A stretch of DNA of 64,000 bases from Pseudocercospora fijiensis CIRAD86 (GCF_000340215.1 NW_006921533.1:745616-809615); one strand, 5' to 3'. Counted from the first letter of the stretch, positions 43,746 through 55,579 are shown. Notes: generated from the sequence alone by a model not told the origin. Numbers and translations: made by a program.

Positions 43746-46700
43746 TAGCTTAGCAGCCTTAGGGTTCCTATAATAGAAGTCTGCTACTACTTCTACTATA
43801 TCGCGTATAATCTCTTCCTCTTTATACTCCTATAGTTTATTATCTCTAACCTACTTAACCTTATAATACAACTGCTGCTTATTGCTAAGCCTCTTAAGCT
43901 TCCGCCCTTTACGATAGCTGTCTACAATTTCCTCTACTTCCTACTTCTCTTCTCTATTAACTAGGTCTAGTAGCGGTAGATTATCGCTGCGATCGGACTC
44001 GGATACGGGTCGTAGGAGGTTAGTATAGAAGACATCGTATATCTGTAATCGCGGTCCTAGATCGAGTCGGTAAACGTTAGTACCTAACACCTACGCGATT
44101 GGGTAAGGGCCTATCTTCTTATAGTCTAGTTTCTTAGCGCGGCCTTTCGCGCGGATATTCCTTATATCTAACTAAACCTTGTCGCTAATACTATAAGACC
44201 GCGCCGGTATACCTTTATCGTTCTTAGTATAACGTGCCTACGCGGCAGTAATAGCTTCGCTATATCGTTATTAGATTTCTTAGAGTTTAGAAGCGAATAG
44301 GTCGGCTTGCTAGAAGGAGATTTTCTAACTTGTAGATTGCGGCTTTACCCGGGAGTCTTAGCGAGGCATATAACGCACTTCTATTCTCGGATTCCTACTA
44401 AGGGTCGCAAAGAAGGGTGAGACTCTAGTACTCTCGTTCTTTATATTGTTCGCCGCAAATTCTGCACTCTAGAGCTATCGAGCCTAGTCGTTCTAGGTAA
44501 AGTTAACGTAGGCGCGGAGATAGGCTTCTAGCACTTAGTTAGTGCGTTCTAACTATCTATTAGTCTATAGATAGAAAGCTGTAGAGTAGTGTTGTTTAAC
44601 GCTAGTAAGTTTACTTAAGCGGCGGAAGAAGACGTTAAGGAATTAGGTACCTCGATCCGAGACGGTATAGTCGAACTATCCTTAATCTCTAATTATATAT
44701 CGGTAGAGAGCTTCGGCGGCAGTTTCCGGAGTTAGGTCTTTTACTAGTAAGAAGTACTTGCGCTTAGTAAGGCGGTAGGTAATAGTAAGTATATTGTTAT
44801 AAGTTACCCTATCTATCTTACTATCCGGTAAGGAGACAATATAGTCTAGAGCAATGTCCTTAAAAGTGCTAGATAGTACTAGCAACTGTTGCAACTTCCC
44901 TTAATACGCGTCCCGAGAGGCTTTAGATCTAATGTATGTTCTATACCCCTTTACGTACCGCTAAACGTCGTCGTATATAGAGGGCTACGTATATAGTCGC
45001 TATACTAAGTTAAAAGTGCGATTACGGCTAGGGTGCCCTACTAAGGGTATGTCGTAGTAGTAGCGGATAACTTCCTCTCGGAGGTCTTTATTAGCTAGTA
45101 TATACAGTCTTCCTTTAATATAGATAATATCGTCTTTGTATATACATTCGGAGAGGTTAATCTTGTCCCCGCCGAGCGACGCGCTCGATACTAGCATCCG
45201 AGTTAGGTTGTCCCTTAAGGAGGTAATAATAAGTTAGGCTAAGTTATCCTTCTTATAGGCCGCGGCTACTAGAACGTCTAAGGGCTCGTCTATGCTTAAG
45301 ATCTTTATTGCTACTTGTCTCTGCGCTTTAGCGGCAGCCTCGGCGGATTGTAGTATCCGGGCTTCCTTTAATAGATCCTCGAGCGTAAGTAACGCTAGGC
45401 CTAAGTGCTTCCTTACCTTATCGTCTAACTAGTATAGTTTAAGGAGGGCTCGGTTGCGATTCGCGTTGTCTTCGGTAGAGTCTATATCTTGTATGCGTCT
45501 CGTAAGACTGTTAGGCTTTCTACCTTGCTTACTAGGACGGTATTTAATCTTAAAGTCGAATTCGGAAAGGAACTTAGCCTATCTAGCTTAGCGACGGTTT
45601 AGTTGCTTTATCGTTATAAAGTACTCTAGGCTCTTATAGTCGGTAATAACTCGGGTTAGCGCTTCTAGCATACTATATATAAGCTCCGGTCGCTATTCCT
45701 CGAAGGCCTCTACGATTGCTATAAGTTCTTTATCGTAAATCTTATAGTTACATTTAGCTAGGTTTATCTTCTTAGAGAAGAAGGCGATAGGATAGAGAAG
45801 TTTGTCTTTACCTTCCTAGGACAAGACACCTACGGTAATACGGTCTAATGCGTCTGTTTCGATAACGTACGGTTTGTAAGGATCGTAGTGTATTAGTACG
45901 GGGGCTAAGGTAAAGGCTTTCTTTAGTACATCGAAAGCAGCTTAGTAGGCACTCGTCTATTCGAACCTATAGCCGGGTTTCTTCTAGCTACGGGAGAGTA
46001 AAGTTAGCGGGAAAGCAATAACTAAATAGTCCTTTACAAATCTCCGATAGAAATTAGCTAAACCTAAGAAGGCTTAAACGTCCTTAAGGTAGCGTAGAGT
46101 CGACTAGTTAGTAATAGTATCTACTTTTTCTAGATCTATCTTAAGGCCGTCGGTCGTAATAATAATGCCGACGTAATAGACCTCCTTTACGAAGAATCGG
46201 CACTTGTCGAAGTCTAGTAGGAGGTTAGCCTCGCGTAAGCGTTATAGGATTTTCCGTATATAGTCGATATATAAGGCCTCGTTATCGCTATAGATAATTA
46301 GGTCGTCGATCTAGGCTAAGACGAATTCATCTATATAGGCACCGAGTATACGGTTAATAAATGCTTAGAAGGAAGCGGGTACGTTGCTTAGACCGAACGG
46401 TACTACTAAGTATTCGTATATACTATATCGAGTTGTAAAAGCAGTTTTCTATTCGTTACCCTTCTAGATATAGAGGCAGTTAAAAGCTGCGATAATGTCT
46501 AGAATTGTAAAGACCTTAGCCTTGCTTATACGTAGAAGCGTTTCCCGTATATATAGTAGCAAATACCTGTTCTTAATCGTAATTGCATTTACCGCTCTAT
46601 AGTCGATATATACGCGAATTCTACCCCTAGGTTTACGTACAAGGAGCACCGGCGACACGCATTTAGATTTAGACTCTTAGATAATACCCTTTGCCTTTAA

Positions 46701-49700
46701 GTCTTAGATGTATTTCTAAGTAACCGCTAATTCGTCGTATAAGGCGGGTCTTAGCCTAGACTATAGTATTTTTGCTCCTTCTTTGAATTCGATTGCTATA
46801 TCGCGGTCCGGGTAGTAATCTAGTAGAGTATGCGGGAAGGTCTCGTATTTAGCTTTATCGAATAGGTCTACGTATTCGCGAAAGGCAGGGTATAGTTGCC
46901 TACTAATATCGGTAAATTCTTTGCCTTTTATAAACTTCTTAAAGTCCTTAGGTCGTACCGAGTAGAGTCGTAAGGCTCGATCTACCTTACTATAGACTTA
47001 GAATTTGTTGCTCTCGTCTACCTCCTATACCTAGTAACCCTCTTCTCTATTAAGTATGTCTTCCTATGCTTAGCCTATAGTCGCTAAGCTAATCTTAACT
47101 TTAGGTTAGGATGCGAACCTGTATTTAATAACTAGCGGAGGCTTTAGTAACAGTATACGACACTCCGTACCTACTTGTTGTTTAGAAGAAGTAGTATATA
47201 CCGTAGTATTATACTTCGAGCGGTAGGAAGGGGAGTCGAAGGTTAGGGTTCTTTCGGTCTAGTTTATAGAAGGGTTGTGTTATTCTAACTAGGTAAGGCT
47301 AAGGACGACATCGTACTCTAACTCGGTAATAAAGCAAGGTAGCTATTCTGTATATCCGCCTAGTTCTAGCGGTAGCATAGCCTAGAAGTCGATTCCTTAG
47401 CCTCTACCTCCGTTAGCGTAGCTAACTAGAAGTGTCTTGCTAAGTAAAGAGCTCTTTAAGTATATCTTCTTTAGTAAGCGTCGATCGATGTAGCACCTAG
47501 TCGCGCTATTATCTAAGTAACATTTAACCCGCTATCCGTTAACTATAGCATCGAATACTATATAGTCTATAACGGATACCGGATCCTTACTTATAGAGGT
47601 CGACGAGAGTATTAGCTACGTAGCAGGTCCCGAGAGGGTTAGCGGAAGAATCGTATTACTTAGGTGCGCTAACTAACGTTCGCCTAGCTCGTTACGCTGC
47701 GGGCTTAGGCCGAGTCGTTTCCCGACTTATAGTTGTTATCGAGGTTAACGTTAAACTCGAGATTACTTAAGTCGTCCTTAGGAATAGGCTCCTTAGTAGC
47801 CTTATCGTACTAGGGCTGCTTAATAGTTATAGCGTTCTGCTTAATAGGCTTAATCTTATACTTCTAGTATAGGCACTTAGGGCTGTTCTGTTAATAACTC
47901 TTCTTCTTATATACGTAGTAAGAACCGGAGCCGAGGTTGTCGAGATTAGTCTACGTTAGCCTTTTAAAGTCGATATCTATTTGCTTCTAATCGTATCCCT
48001 AGCGGAGTCCTTTATTTAAGCGATCGATAAAGGGCTTCTTATCCGCCGATATAGCGTAGCTGCTTAATACGGTAGGAGCGGTATTCGACCGTATTAGTCG
48101 AGGCTTCGATACGGTAGTAGTCTCCTTCTTTAGCTTGCTAGTATACTGCACTTCGAGCTATTATATATGCTTTCGTATCTCCTTAGCTATGCCGAAGTTC
48201 TTCTCTATAACCTTCTACTACTACTTAGTTTCGTTAATAGAGTTAAGGAACATCTTCGCTAGCATTTGTCTATAATTAGGGTTACGCGAGTCGAAGGAGG
48301 TATATTAGGTATGCTCTTCCTATTTAGGCTAGTAGTTATTTATGCTCTAGTCTAGCTTTATCTTTATACCGAAGAACTTCTACTAGTAGATTTCCTTCTT
48401 GTACTAAGGACCGTAGTACTTATATAAGATCTTTAACAACTCCTCGGGTATCTTATACTCCTTCGCTCTGTTCTTAATCTTGCCTCGGGTAGGGGTAGTA
48501 GTATTGTTAATAGCTATAGTTAGGGCATGTTTATTGTCTATGTATATATAACGTTTATACTTAAAGTAATCTATCGACTTGTCGTACTATTCTTCGAAGG
48601 AGATCTTATCGGAGCTGTTACTATACTACACTAGTAGTAGCTTATATATAACCTTATTAGGAGGTCTGCTCCTACCTTTAGTAACTATAGGGCTACCTTC
48701 CCTACCGGTTCTTAAGGTAGCTTAAGGACCCTATCTAAGTTAAGGACCTAGTCTAGTAGCTAGTGCACTAGCTTTTAGGCTAGTAGGATAAAACAGACCT
48801 ATAGGCTAAGACCTATAGGATAAATAGAAAGGGCGCTAGCCTAGTTCCGGTCGAAGGAATAGCGCCTACTATAGTAGAGGTAGCTATTACGCTTATCGAG
48901 TCGGCTGCTATAGGTCGAGTAGCGGTAGTGCTTGCCGGGAAGGTAATAGTAAAAGTAGGACACTAAAAGGATTAGTATTGTTTAGGCGCGAACCGCGACG
49001 GTCGGCTAACTACTATCGTAGTATATATTAGTCTTCCTCGTCGTCTCCTAGTAGAGTCCTCGGACGTACTAGCTTTCGCGGAGTAGCTCCTAATCTATCG
49101 AAGAGCGGTAGAGGTCCTATAATACTACTCTATAGACAGCTGCGTAGTTTCGGTATACCTTAAATAGGTACGAAGTCGGTCGGAAAGTCGCTCTCGTAGG
49201 CTTCGGATATATCGTCCTAGTAGCTATAATAGATACTACTACTAGGTTACTCCGTAGCTGTCTTCCGCTATAGGTATAGCGTACGAGCGGCCTTTATACG
49301 TTCTTTAATCCTAGGAGTGCCGGATAGCACATCTGCCTTAACTATAGGTTCGTACTAATTAAGCCGGTTTTCTACTAAGGCTAGCTCTACTCCTAGGACC
49401 TCCTTTTCCTCCTTCTATTGTTCCTTTTCCTTCTTTAATTCCTTAACCCGCTTACGCTACTACTAGATAATCTGCTTACCGCTATCTACGGTTTAGCTTA
49501 AGGTAACCTTTGCTATAGCGAGTTCTTAAGCAAGCTTCTATTCTTTCTCTACTAAGCGCCGAAAGGCGGTCCTTAACTCTTCGTATTGTCCGTCGAGCTT
49601 AGTCTTGTCGTCGTATAGCTTATCGTACTAGGTATCGGCAGCGTATAGGGTGTCTAACTATTCCGTAGGCTACCTCTTAACCTTAGCGACTAGTTTATCG

Positions 49701-50816
49701 GCGTCTTTAACTTTAAAGTAAAATAGGCGATATCGACGAGCTTCGGTATTATCTAAAGTAGGCTAGTATAGGATGAAACTAGAGAAGTCTACCTTCCCTA
49801 TCTATAGTCGACTCGCCTTATTAGGCGCCTCGGGCGTATCTTCCGCATAGGGATTTAGTAACGAAGGGTCTAACGGCGGATAAGCAGGCACCTAAGGTTT
49901 AATAGAGTTAGTTCTAGTATCGTTACCTTCGTTATCGTTATCGTTATCGTTATTACGGGGTAGTAGTAGATCGAACTCGTAACCGAGAGGCAGAGCGTCG
50001 AAATACTCTTAAAACTACGTATTGCGGCCTACTATCTATAACTGTAACTCGATCGGCTTCGGGGTCGGCTTTAATAGTAACTATAAAGTGCTCTCTTCCC
50101 CTACGTCTATACTACTACTAGCTTTAGAACCTAGAGTTAACTTCAAGCTTAAGTAGATTAATCGTTCTATAGCGCTTAGGCCTTTATAGAATAATATATG
50201 TATATTAGAAAGGAAGTATTTTATAGTAGAAAGTATAATACAGGTAGACTAATTCTTTTAGTAGATAGCGTAACCGCGCCTAGTACCGATTTCTAGCGCT
50301 TAGTGCGCTTGTTTAAAATTCTTCTTCTATCGTAGAACATAGTCCTCGCCGCATATACGGTGTCGTCTAATCGTGCCTGTCGCTTAGGGTGTTACAGAAT
50401 ATCGCGCTACTCTTCCTACATTACGGATTAACTATTTATCGAGGCTAGAACGGGGAGTGCCTATAGGAGGCTCTATCTTCCGTATAGAGCACTATATAGT
50501 CTAGTAGCTCGATCACTAGTATTGTAACTATAGCAAACGCGGTACAACCTATACGTCGAGTTCTCCTTCGTATCGAGGCGCTATTAGCGCTTTTCTAATA
50601 TAATATAGCACATGCTCTTTCTTTTTATACTTCTTGCTAGCGGTAATACGCTCGGTAGTCGATATTCGGTAGGTTCTATAGGTCGTAGCGTATTCTAGGC
50701 GCTTATTCGAGACGTAACGATTACTAGGTTTCGTAAAATAGTAACAACCGATAGAATTATACTACGGCAATAATTACGATAATCTATTAGGGCAGGAATG
50801 AAGCGACAGACAGTTA

Positions 50817-50957
50817 TAATACGGGCGAGAGGGCAGCGAGGTAGGTGTTACGTAATTAGATTGTTAAACTGTCTATAACGATCGAAGGAAGCGTAAAAGC
50901 TACGCTTCTATCTAGTCCGCGGTGCCTTAGGCAGCCTCGATAGCTAGTACTATAACA
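50817..50957 (-). repeat. Gypsy B 5' LTR (141 bp)
   Basis: On the minus strand it starts TGTTATAGTACTAGC. Sequence just inside it (50816 leftward) should hold the primer site; I could not match it to a tRNA. Confidence 0.9.
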
Positions 50958-50962
50958 CAGAA
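50958..50962. repeat. Target site duplication CAGAA (right) of gypsy B
   Basis: Identical to 36128-36132. Copia RNase H resumes immediately to the right. Confidence 0.9.
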
Positions 50963-51651
50963 CGACAATAAGCTTAATCTCGCTAGTTACTATAATGCCT
51001 TATAGGCTAACGATCCGGTTACTCGCCGCTCTATAGGCAGCTTCTACTTTATACTCGCTAGTAGACTATTGCTATATAAGTTAGGCCGCTAGACCTTAGT
51101 TACTCTATTGTCTATAGAGGCTAAGTATGTTTAGTTAACAACTAGCGCTAAGGAAGCTATTGCACTAGCTCGGTTGTTAGAGGAAATTAGTTATAAGGGC
51201 ACTATTAAGCCTGTTACGCTATACGAGGATAATTAGTTAGTAATCGCTATTACTTAGTCGACGAGTGTCGATAGCCGTACTAAGTATATAGATACTAGAG
51301 TCTACTACATCCGCAAGAAGATCGCTAATAGCACTGTTGCTATTACCTAGATTAGTATATACGACTAGATCGCTAATAGCTTTACTAAGCCGCTTAATAA
51401 GCTTAAGTATAGTCGCTTTGTTTAGTAGTTAAACTTAGTAGATTATAAGGCTGCGATTAAGAGCGCCGCTTAGCCTACTACTAAGTACTAAATAGATAGT
51501 TTGCTAATAATACCCTAGGGGTAGTATTAGTCCTAGGTCGGCGATATATTATTTGTTTGTTTGTTTGTTTAATTAGCCTAAAAGTAGTCTAGACACCTAA
51601 TACCCCTTTATTTGCCTTAGTAGTTTGCTTGTTTAGCTATATACACGCGAT

Positions 51652-51658
51652 AAGGGGG
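51652..51658 (+). promoter_or_regulatory. Copia polypurine tract
   Basis: AAGGGGG lies a few bases before the 3' LTR and fits the plus-strand primer of reverse transcription. Confidence 0.6.
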
Positions 51659-51663
51659 TAACT

Positions 51664-51785
51664 TGGAGAGTGTATGTATATAGCTGGCTATCACGTGCAT
51701 AATGCCTAAGGCTGCAACTGTGCACACTTCATCTTTGGGCTTTCTGTAGATTAGCCCTCTTCTGAATACATCACAGTTTACATCA
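51664..51785 (+). repeat. Copia 3' LTR (122 bp, nearly unmutated)
   Basis: It begins TGGAGAGTGT and ends TTTACATCA, keeping almost all CpA and TpG sites that are lost in the 5' copy. Confidence 0.9.
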
Positions 51786-51868
51786 AGTTTGAAGGATGAA
51801 GTAGCGCTTTTCACATTGCCAGATGTATAAGGCTATAGTCTAGTCTCGAGTCGCTCGTTCTACCAAAA

Positions 51869-52926
51869 ATGGCCGAAACATCAAAGCAATTTCAAGTATT
51901 TGAGAGAGAAATCGTCGCAAATGCCGAGGATGCGAACAATCGAGAACATGAGCTGACTATCTGGCAAGCTAGCAAGCGCTATCCAAAGGCAGTCGGCTGG
52001 AGTATGGCCGAGTAGGCAGCATGTATTATGGACGGCTACGACTACCATGTCATCGGACTGCTGTTCGCTCAACCAGTTTTTCGCAAACGGTATGGCAAGC
52101 TCCAACCAGATGGCGACTATCAGATCTCTGCTGCATAGCAGTCCGGACTGAACAACGGGTCAGCGGTAGGCACGTTGACAGGCTTATTCCTCGCCGGCTA
52201 TCTAACCGAGCGCTCTGGATTCCGCAAAACGATCATGTTCACTCTGGCTCTTATCACATGTCTGATATTCATCCAGTTCTTCGCAACAAGCTTGGTGGTT
52301 TTGGAGCTTGGCCAAATTTTGACAAGTCGGCCCACTTCTTCCGTACTGCGTCGTTCTTCCGAATTCTCATCAAGAGTAGGGATACCACTTGCGATCTTTC
52401 AGACAGTCACCTGGCCTGAACATCTCTGAAGTGGTTTCTGATGCCTCACTTTGGGCGTCATGCATTATTTCTGTTCGGAGTATGTACAGTCACGGCCATA
52501 GACTTCACGATCGGCGGACTTGGGGTTCCTCATGGCAGACCGCCTCTGACTTGGACAGTCGCATCTCTGCTGGTCATCAACGGCTTCATCTGTTACACAC
52601 GCATGATTCCAATCATCTTTGTGCTGGTGGCAGAAGTGCCGTCAACCCTGCTTCGAAGCAAGACCATACCGATTGGCCGCATTGTATACAATGTATTCAA
52701 TGTCGCTGCCAACATTCTGACATTATACCAGATCAACAAGTCGGCTTGGGGCTGGGGAGCGAAATCAGGCTTCCTTTAGGCAGTGTCCGCGACTATAGGC
52801 GTGGTATTGACATAGTACGTGCTGCCAGAGACGAAGGACCGGACGGCTGTGGAGTTGGACTTGCTGTTTGAGAAGAAGACGGCGGCGGGGGATTTCGCGG
52901 AGACTGAGGTAACTCGCGGAGACTGA
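51869..52926 (+). pseudogene. Broken MFS sugar transporter (maltose/alpha-glucoside permease-like)
   Basis: The first part runs from the ATG at 51869 and includes WQASKRYPKAVGWSM, IMDGYDYHVIGLLFAQP, DGDYQISAA, GYLTERSGFRKT and VLELGQIL, matching the N-terminal half of fungal sugar porters. After about 52320 the similarity breaks off. It resumes in another frame at about 52441 with MPHFGRHALFLFGVC, TAIDFTIGGLGVP, FVLVAEVPSTLLRSKT and YVLPETKDRTAVELDLLFE. The central transmembrane segments are therefore deleted. Stops at 52013, 52136, 52777 and 52813 are all TAG; the last three fall where relatives carry Trp, so TGG became TAG, a RIP-type change. It begins 84 bp after the copia LTR. Confidence 0.85.
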
Positions 52927-53344
52927 GTTAATACTGCATGATCGAATTTGACATCAACCTCCAAGCCAACGGATTTTTGGGATTGACGGTGCCAGAATCT
53001 CCGCTGCTGCGGTATGATGTCTGGGGGTGTGGGCTGAACTACCACTTTTCATTCATTGTGGCCGTCAAACGCAAGGCACACTGTATCTGGTCGAGGTCAT
53101 TATCAAAAACAACAACGAAGAGAAACAATTGCACATGGACTCAAATTCTTATCAAGGTTTTCGTCCAGTGAATTTTTGGATCAGGCTTCGACGTCCTTCG
53201 CGACGTTTGCAAGACGAAGCTTCGCAGGCTCTGCAGCCAGGTCGAATGTTTGAGACGCAGGAACGCGCAGATTCGATAGGAACCTTTATCGTCTGGCGAC
53301 CGCTCTAGCCTCTCGAGTCCTTCCCAGGTTTGAGATTGATATGC
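52927..53344. other. Intergenic DNA right of the transporter relic
   Basis: About 400 bp of ordinary composition. A plus-strand stretch near 53150-53250 (FLDQASTSFATFARRSFAGS) looks vaguely like a mitochondrial presequence, but no continuing gene is visible. Confidence 0.35.
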
Positions 53345-53627
53345 ACGTATTAGTATGTAGCAAAGGGGGTTGCGCGTTTATTAGCCGAAGCGTTATGTCC
53401 CTATAGATCGAATATCGTTAAGTAGGAGAGAAGTGGCCTGCCTTAGCAATGCGTAAAGTAGCGATAGTATACTCTTTCGTTAGCGCCGCAGATCGAGTCG
53501 CTTCTAGCTATTTCTAGCAGGTATCAATCTGCTAAGAGTTAGCAGTAATTAATAAGGTAAAAAGAACCAAAGCAAGTAATACTACTAGTAGCTGCCTTAT
53601 TATAACTAGAACTGCTATTGTTTTTTA
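53345..53627. mobile_element. RIP-mutated repeat relic
   Basis: About 280 bp poor in CpA/TpG and rich in TAG/CTA words, ending at the MITE. No ends or coding sequence can be recognised. Confidence 0.5.
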
Positions 53628-53809
53628 CACAAGACGATTAAGCGAGATAGCGGAAGGGGATAATCCCCAAAAACGGGATCTAACTAGTTAAAGCTAGCGC
53701 ACTGCCTAAAGGAATTATCCGTACCTTTAAAAGGTTTACGTCTAACGTTTTCAAGCTAGCTGCCGTTTACGGGGATTACCCCCGTCCGCTATCTCGCTTA
53801 ATCAGGGTG
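53628..53809. mobile_element. MITE with about 45-bp terminal inverted repeats and TA duplication
   Basis: A 182-bp non-coding element flanked by TA (53626-53627 and 53810-53811). Each end begins CAC, then GATTAAGCGAGATAGCGGA, then a G-rich TAATCCCC segment and AAACGG (left about 53628-53676, right about 53763-53809 inverted). TA duplication and long inverted repeats indicate a Tc1/mariner (Fot1/pogo-like) derivative that needs a transposase from elsewhere. Confidence 0.78.
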
Positions 53810-53811
53810 TA

Positions 53812-54124
53812 TTATTCCAGCCCGATCACCGCCTAGGATTCCCTAACCAACACACCGCGCTTCACGCGCAACGCGGCAGCTTGTCGACGCTGACAGCTCG
53901 CCATGTTGTTGTTGTCTGACAGCACTCCCATGTCCACCCTCGGTACCAAACGGCACCGCACCGCACACCAGCAGACTTTTTTTTCTCCGCACGCCATGTT
54001 CATGACTCAGCCATTACCACAAACGGTATCTTGTGATCTCCGTTTTCTTCACGGGAAGAGACCTTCCAGGGTCGAGGGTGCGCTGCGCGAGATGAGAAGC
54101 AATGAAGTTTATCAGCAGCAGCAG

Positions 54125-54168
<44 letters not shown>

Positions 54169-55579
54169 GCATTCATCAAACAAGGGAAAATACGATGCTC
54201 TAGCGCACTGCACCGGCCAACCACCACGACGGAGTCGGGACCGGATCTTGGTCCAGGCTGGACAGGTAGTGCCTGGGCCTTGATGACGGTTCCCCTGCTC
54301 GATTTCTTTTCTTCTTCTCTATCTCCACGGCGTCTGCGTCTGAACTCGATGATAGGTAGACAAAATGCAGATTGTTCTTCAATTGGGTAGAACTAGAGAT
54401 CCATCCCTACTATTCCAGTCAGAAAAAACAGTACACAGCCTTCCGAAGTGTTCATCAGACAAGCAGGGCAAGGAACAAGACCAAAAAAACAAGCATCCAC
54501 CACATTCCTCGCAGCCCAATTCCTCGGAGACGGGAAGTAGTGAGGTTTTTTTTTAACCAACAACCGAACCGGAAGAAATCGATTCGATAGCTTGTTGTTT
54601 CTATCATCATTATCAAGTTGTTGCCAACCAGATCGGGGTACAAGCCTGTACTTTCCCGAAACACTCAACCCTTGTAGATAATTGAACGTCCGTCCGCGAA
54701 ACTTTAGGACCAAGTCTTGATTTATATTTGAAAAAGAGGGATGACACGGCACGCAAGCAGGCCTTGCATTTCGTGAAGCAAGGAAGGAGAATAATAATGA
54801 GAGAAAGAGGAGAGGAAGATTTTTTTTCATTTCACCCAGGAGATTGTATAGTCGTTAGTCTCAAACGATCAAGCCTCTAATAAATGAGAAGAAGCTGCCC
54901 AAAAGTGCGGGAGGGAGGGAAGGGAGGGAAGGGAAGGGAGCAAAAAGAGAAAAGAAGGGGTCTAGATCGAAGCAAGTACAAAATTTGTTTGCTCGGGTCC
55001 CGAAGACAGCTGCGGTGCCCAACGGGGAAACAAACAAGCAAGCAAAAAGGACAGCGAACGCGAACACGTCGCACAGGTCCACGCTTTTGGATAGTATTAT
55101 CTACAGTACATCTTGTCCTGCCGCAAAATGTCGTCATAATGCAAAACCCGGCGCGCGCCATTTTTGGACCAGCCAGAAAATGATGGTTGCCCTCTCTGGT
55201 GAATACAGCAAACAGCAGTATTCTCTTTCCCATGTTTCATCCTTTTCGCCTTGTAAATGCTATGATTAATAAAAAACCAGTCGTCCCTTCATGCTCGTCG
55301 CCGGCCATCAAATGCATACAGAAAGCCGCCCCCAATAGTAGTAGTGGTATCTTGTAGTAGTAGTAAAGAAAAGCGCGTAGCAGTAGCAGTAGAGTGTGCG
55401 CGGCCGGATTAGCGCGCCCGTAATAAGCAAAAGTTGATGTTGGTGCATGGCGTGAGCCAGATCGTGTAGTAGAACTCCATTATTGGCCGCGGTGGATGCC
55501 AAGGAAAAAAAGGCGATCAATTGATTATCAGCTATAATCGTCATGAGTCGCGAAAAAAATCTCCCAGGCTGTCGGGGTG
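53812..55579. other. Intergenic region with CAT microsatellite
   Basis: This 1.8-kb region left of the three-exon gene has no supported gene. It contains (CAG)n followed by (CAT)n at about 54113-54170, GA-rich tracts (54905-54960) and GTAGTA runs (55335-55390). The minus-strand 3' UTR of the neighbouring gene probably ends here. Confidence 0.45.
54113..54170. repeat. Microsatellite (CAG)n(CAT)n
   Basis: A few CAG units then about 15 CAT units. A frame through it would encode a His run, but no gene is supported. Confidence 0.9.

Larger units (their letters stand above)
36133..50957 (-). mobile_element. Ty3/gypsy retrotransposon B, minus strand, inserted in copia
   Basis: LTRs of 141 bp are 36133-36273 and 50817-50957, flanked by CAGAA. 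Own sequence is 36133-36720 plus 43746-50957, about 7.8 kb. Read leftward from 50816 it has Gag-like sequence (about 50300-47700), protease, reverse transcriptase (about 46660-46260, with RIRVYIDYRAVNAITIKNRY), RNase H (about 45900-45540), an integrase zinc-binding part (45197-45000) and an integrase core (44894-44682, with DYIVSLPDSK and LTITYRLTKRKYF). RIP has introduced stops throughout. The LTRs differ at 7 positions, 6 of them transitions. Confidence 0.88.
31609..51785 (+). mobile_element. Ty1/copia LTR retrotransposon, RIP-degraded, interrupted by nested gypsy elements
   Basis: The 122-bp LTRs are 31609-31730 and 51664-51785. Own sequence is 31609-36132 plus 50963-51785, about 5.35 kb. 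Domain remnants run in copia order: Gag with a decayed zinc knuckle (about 32830-32880), protease with the DSST remnant (about 33165-33185), integrase (about 33590-34150), reverse transcriptase (about 35080-36060), and RNase H resuming right of the insertion (50963 to about 51460, with DPVTRRSIGSF and SIEAKYV). Removing the inserted gypsy and one CAGAA copy restores one continuous frame across the junction. TAG stops replace Gln and Trp codons throughout. No matching target duplication is found at the outer ends. Confidence 0.9.

Noticed and set aside
52389..52871. 160-codon frame over the transporter relic
   Set aside because: It is a shifted frame of the pseudogene; the transporter residues are in another frame.
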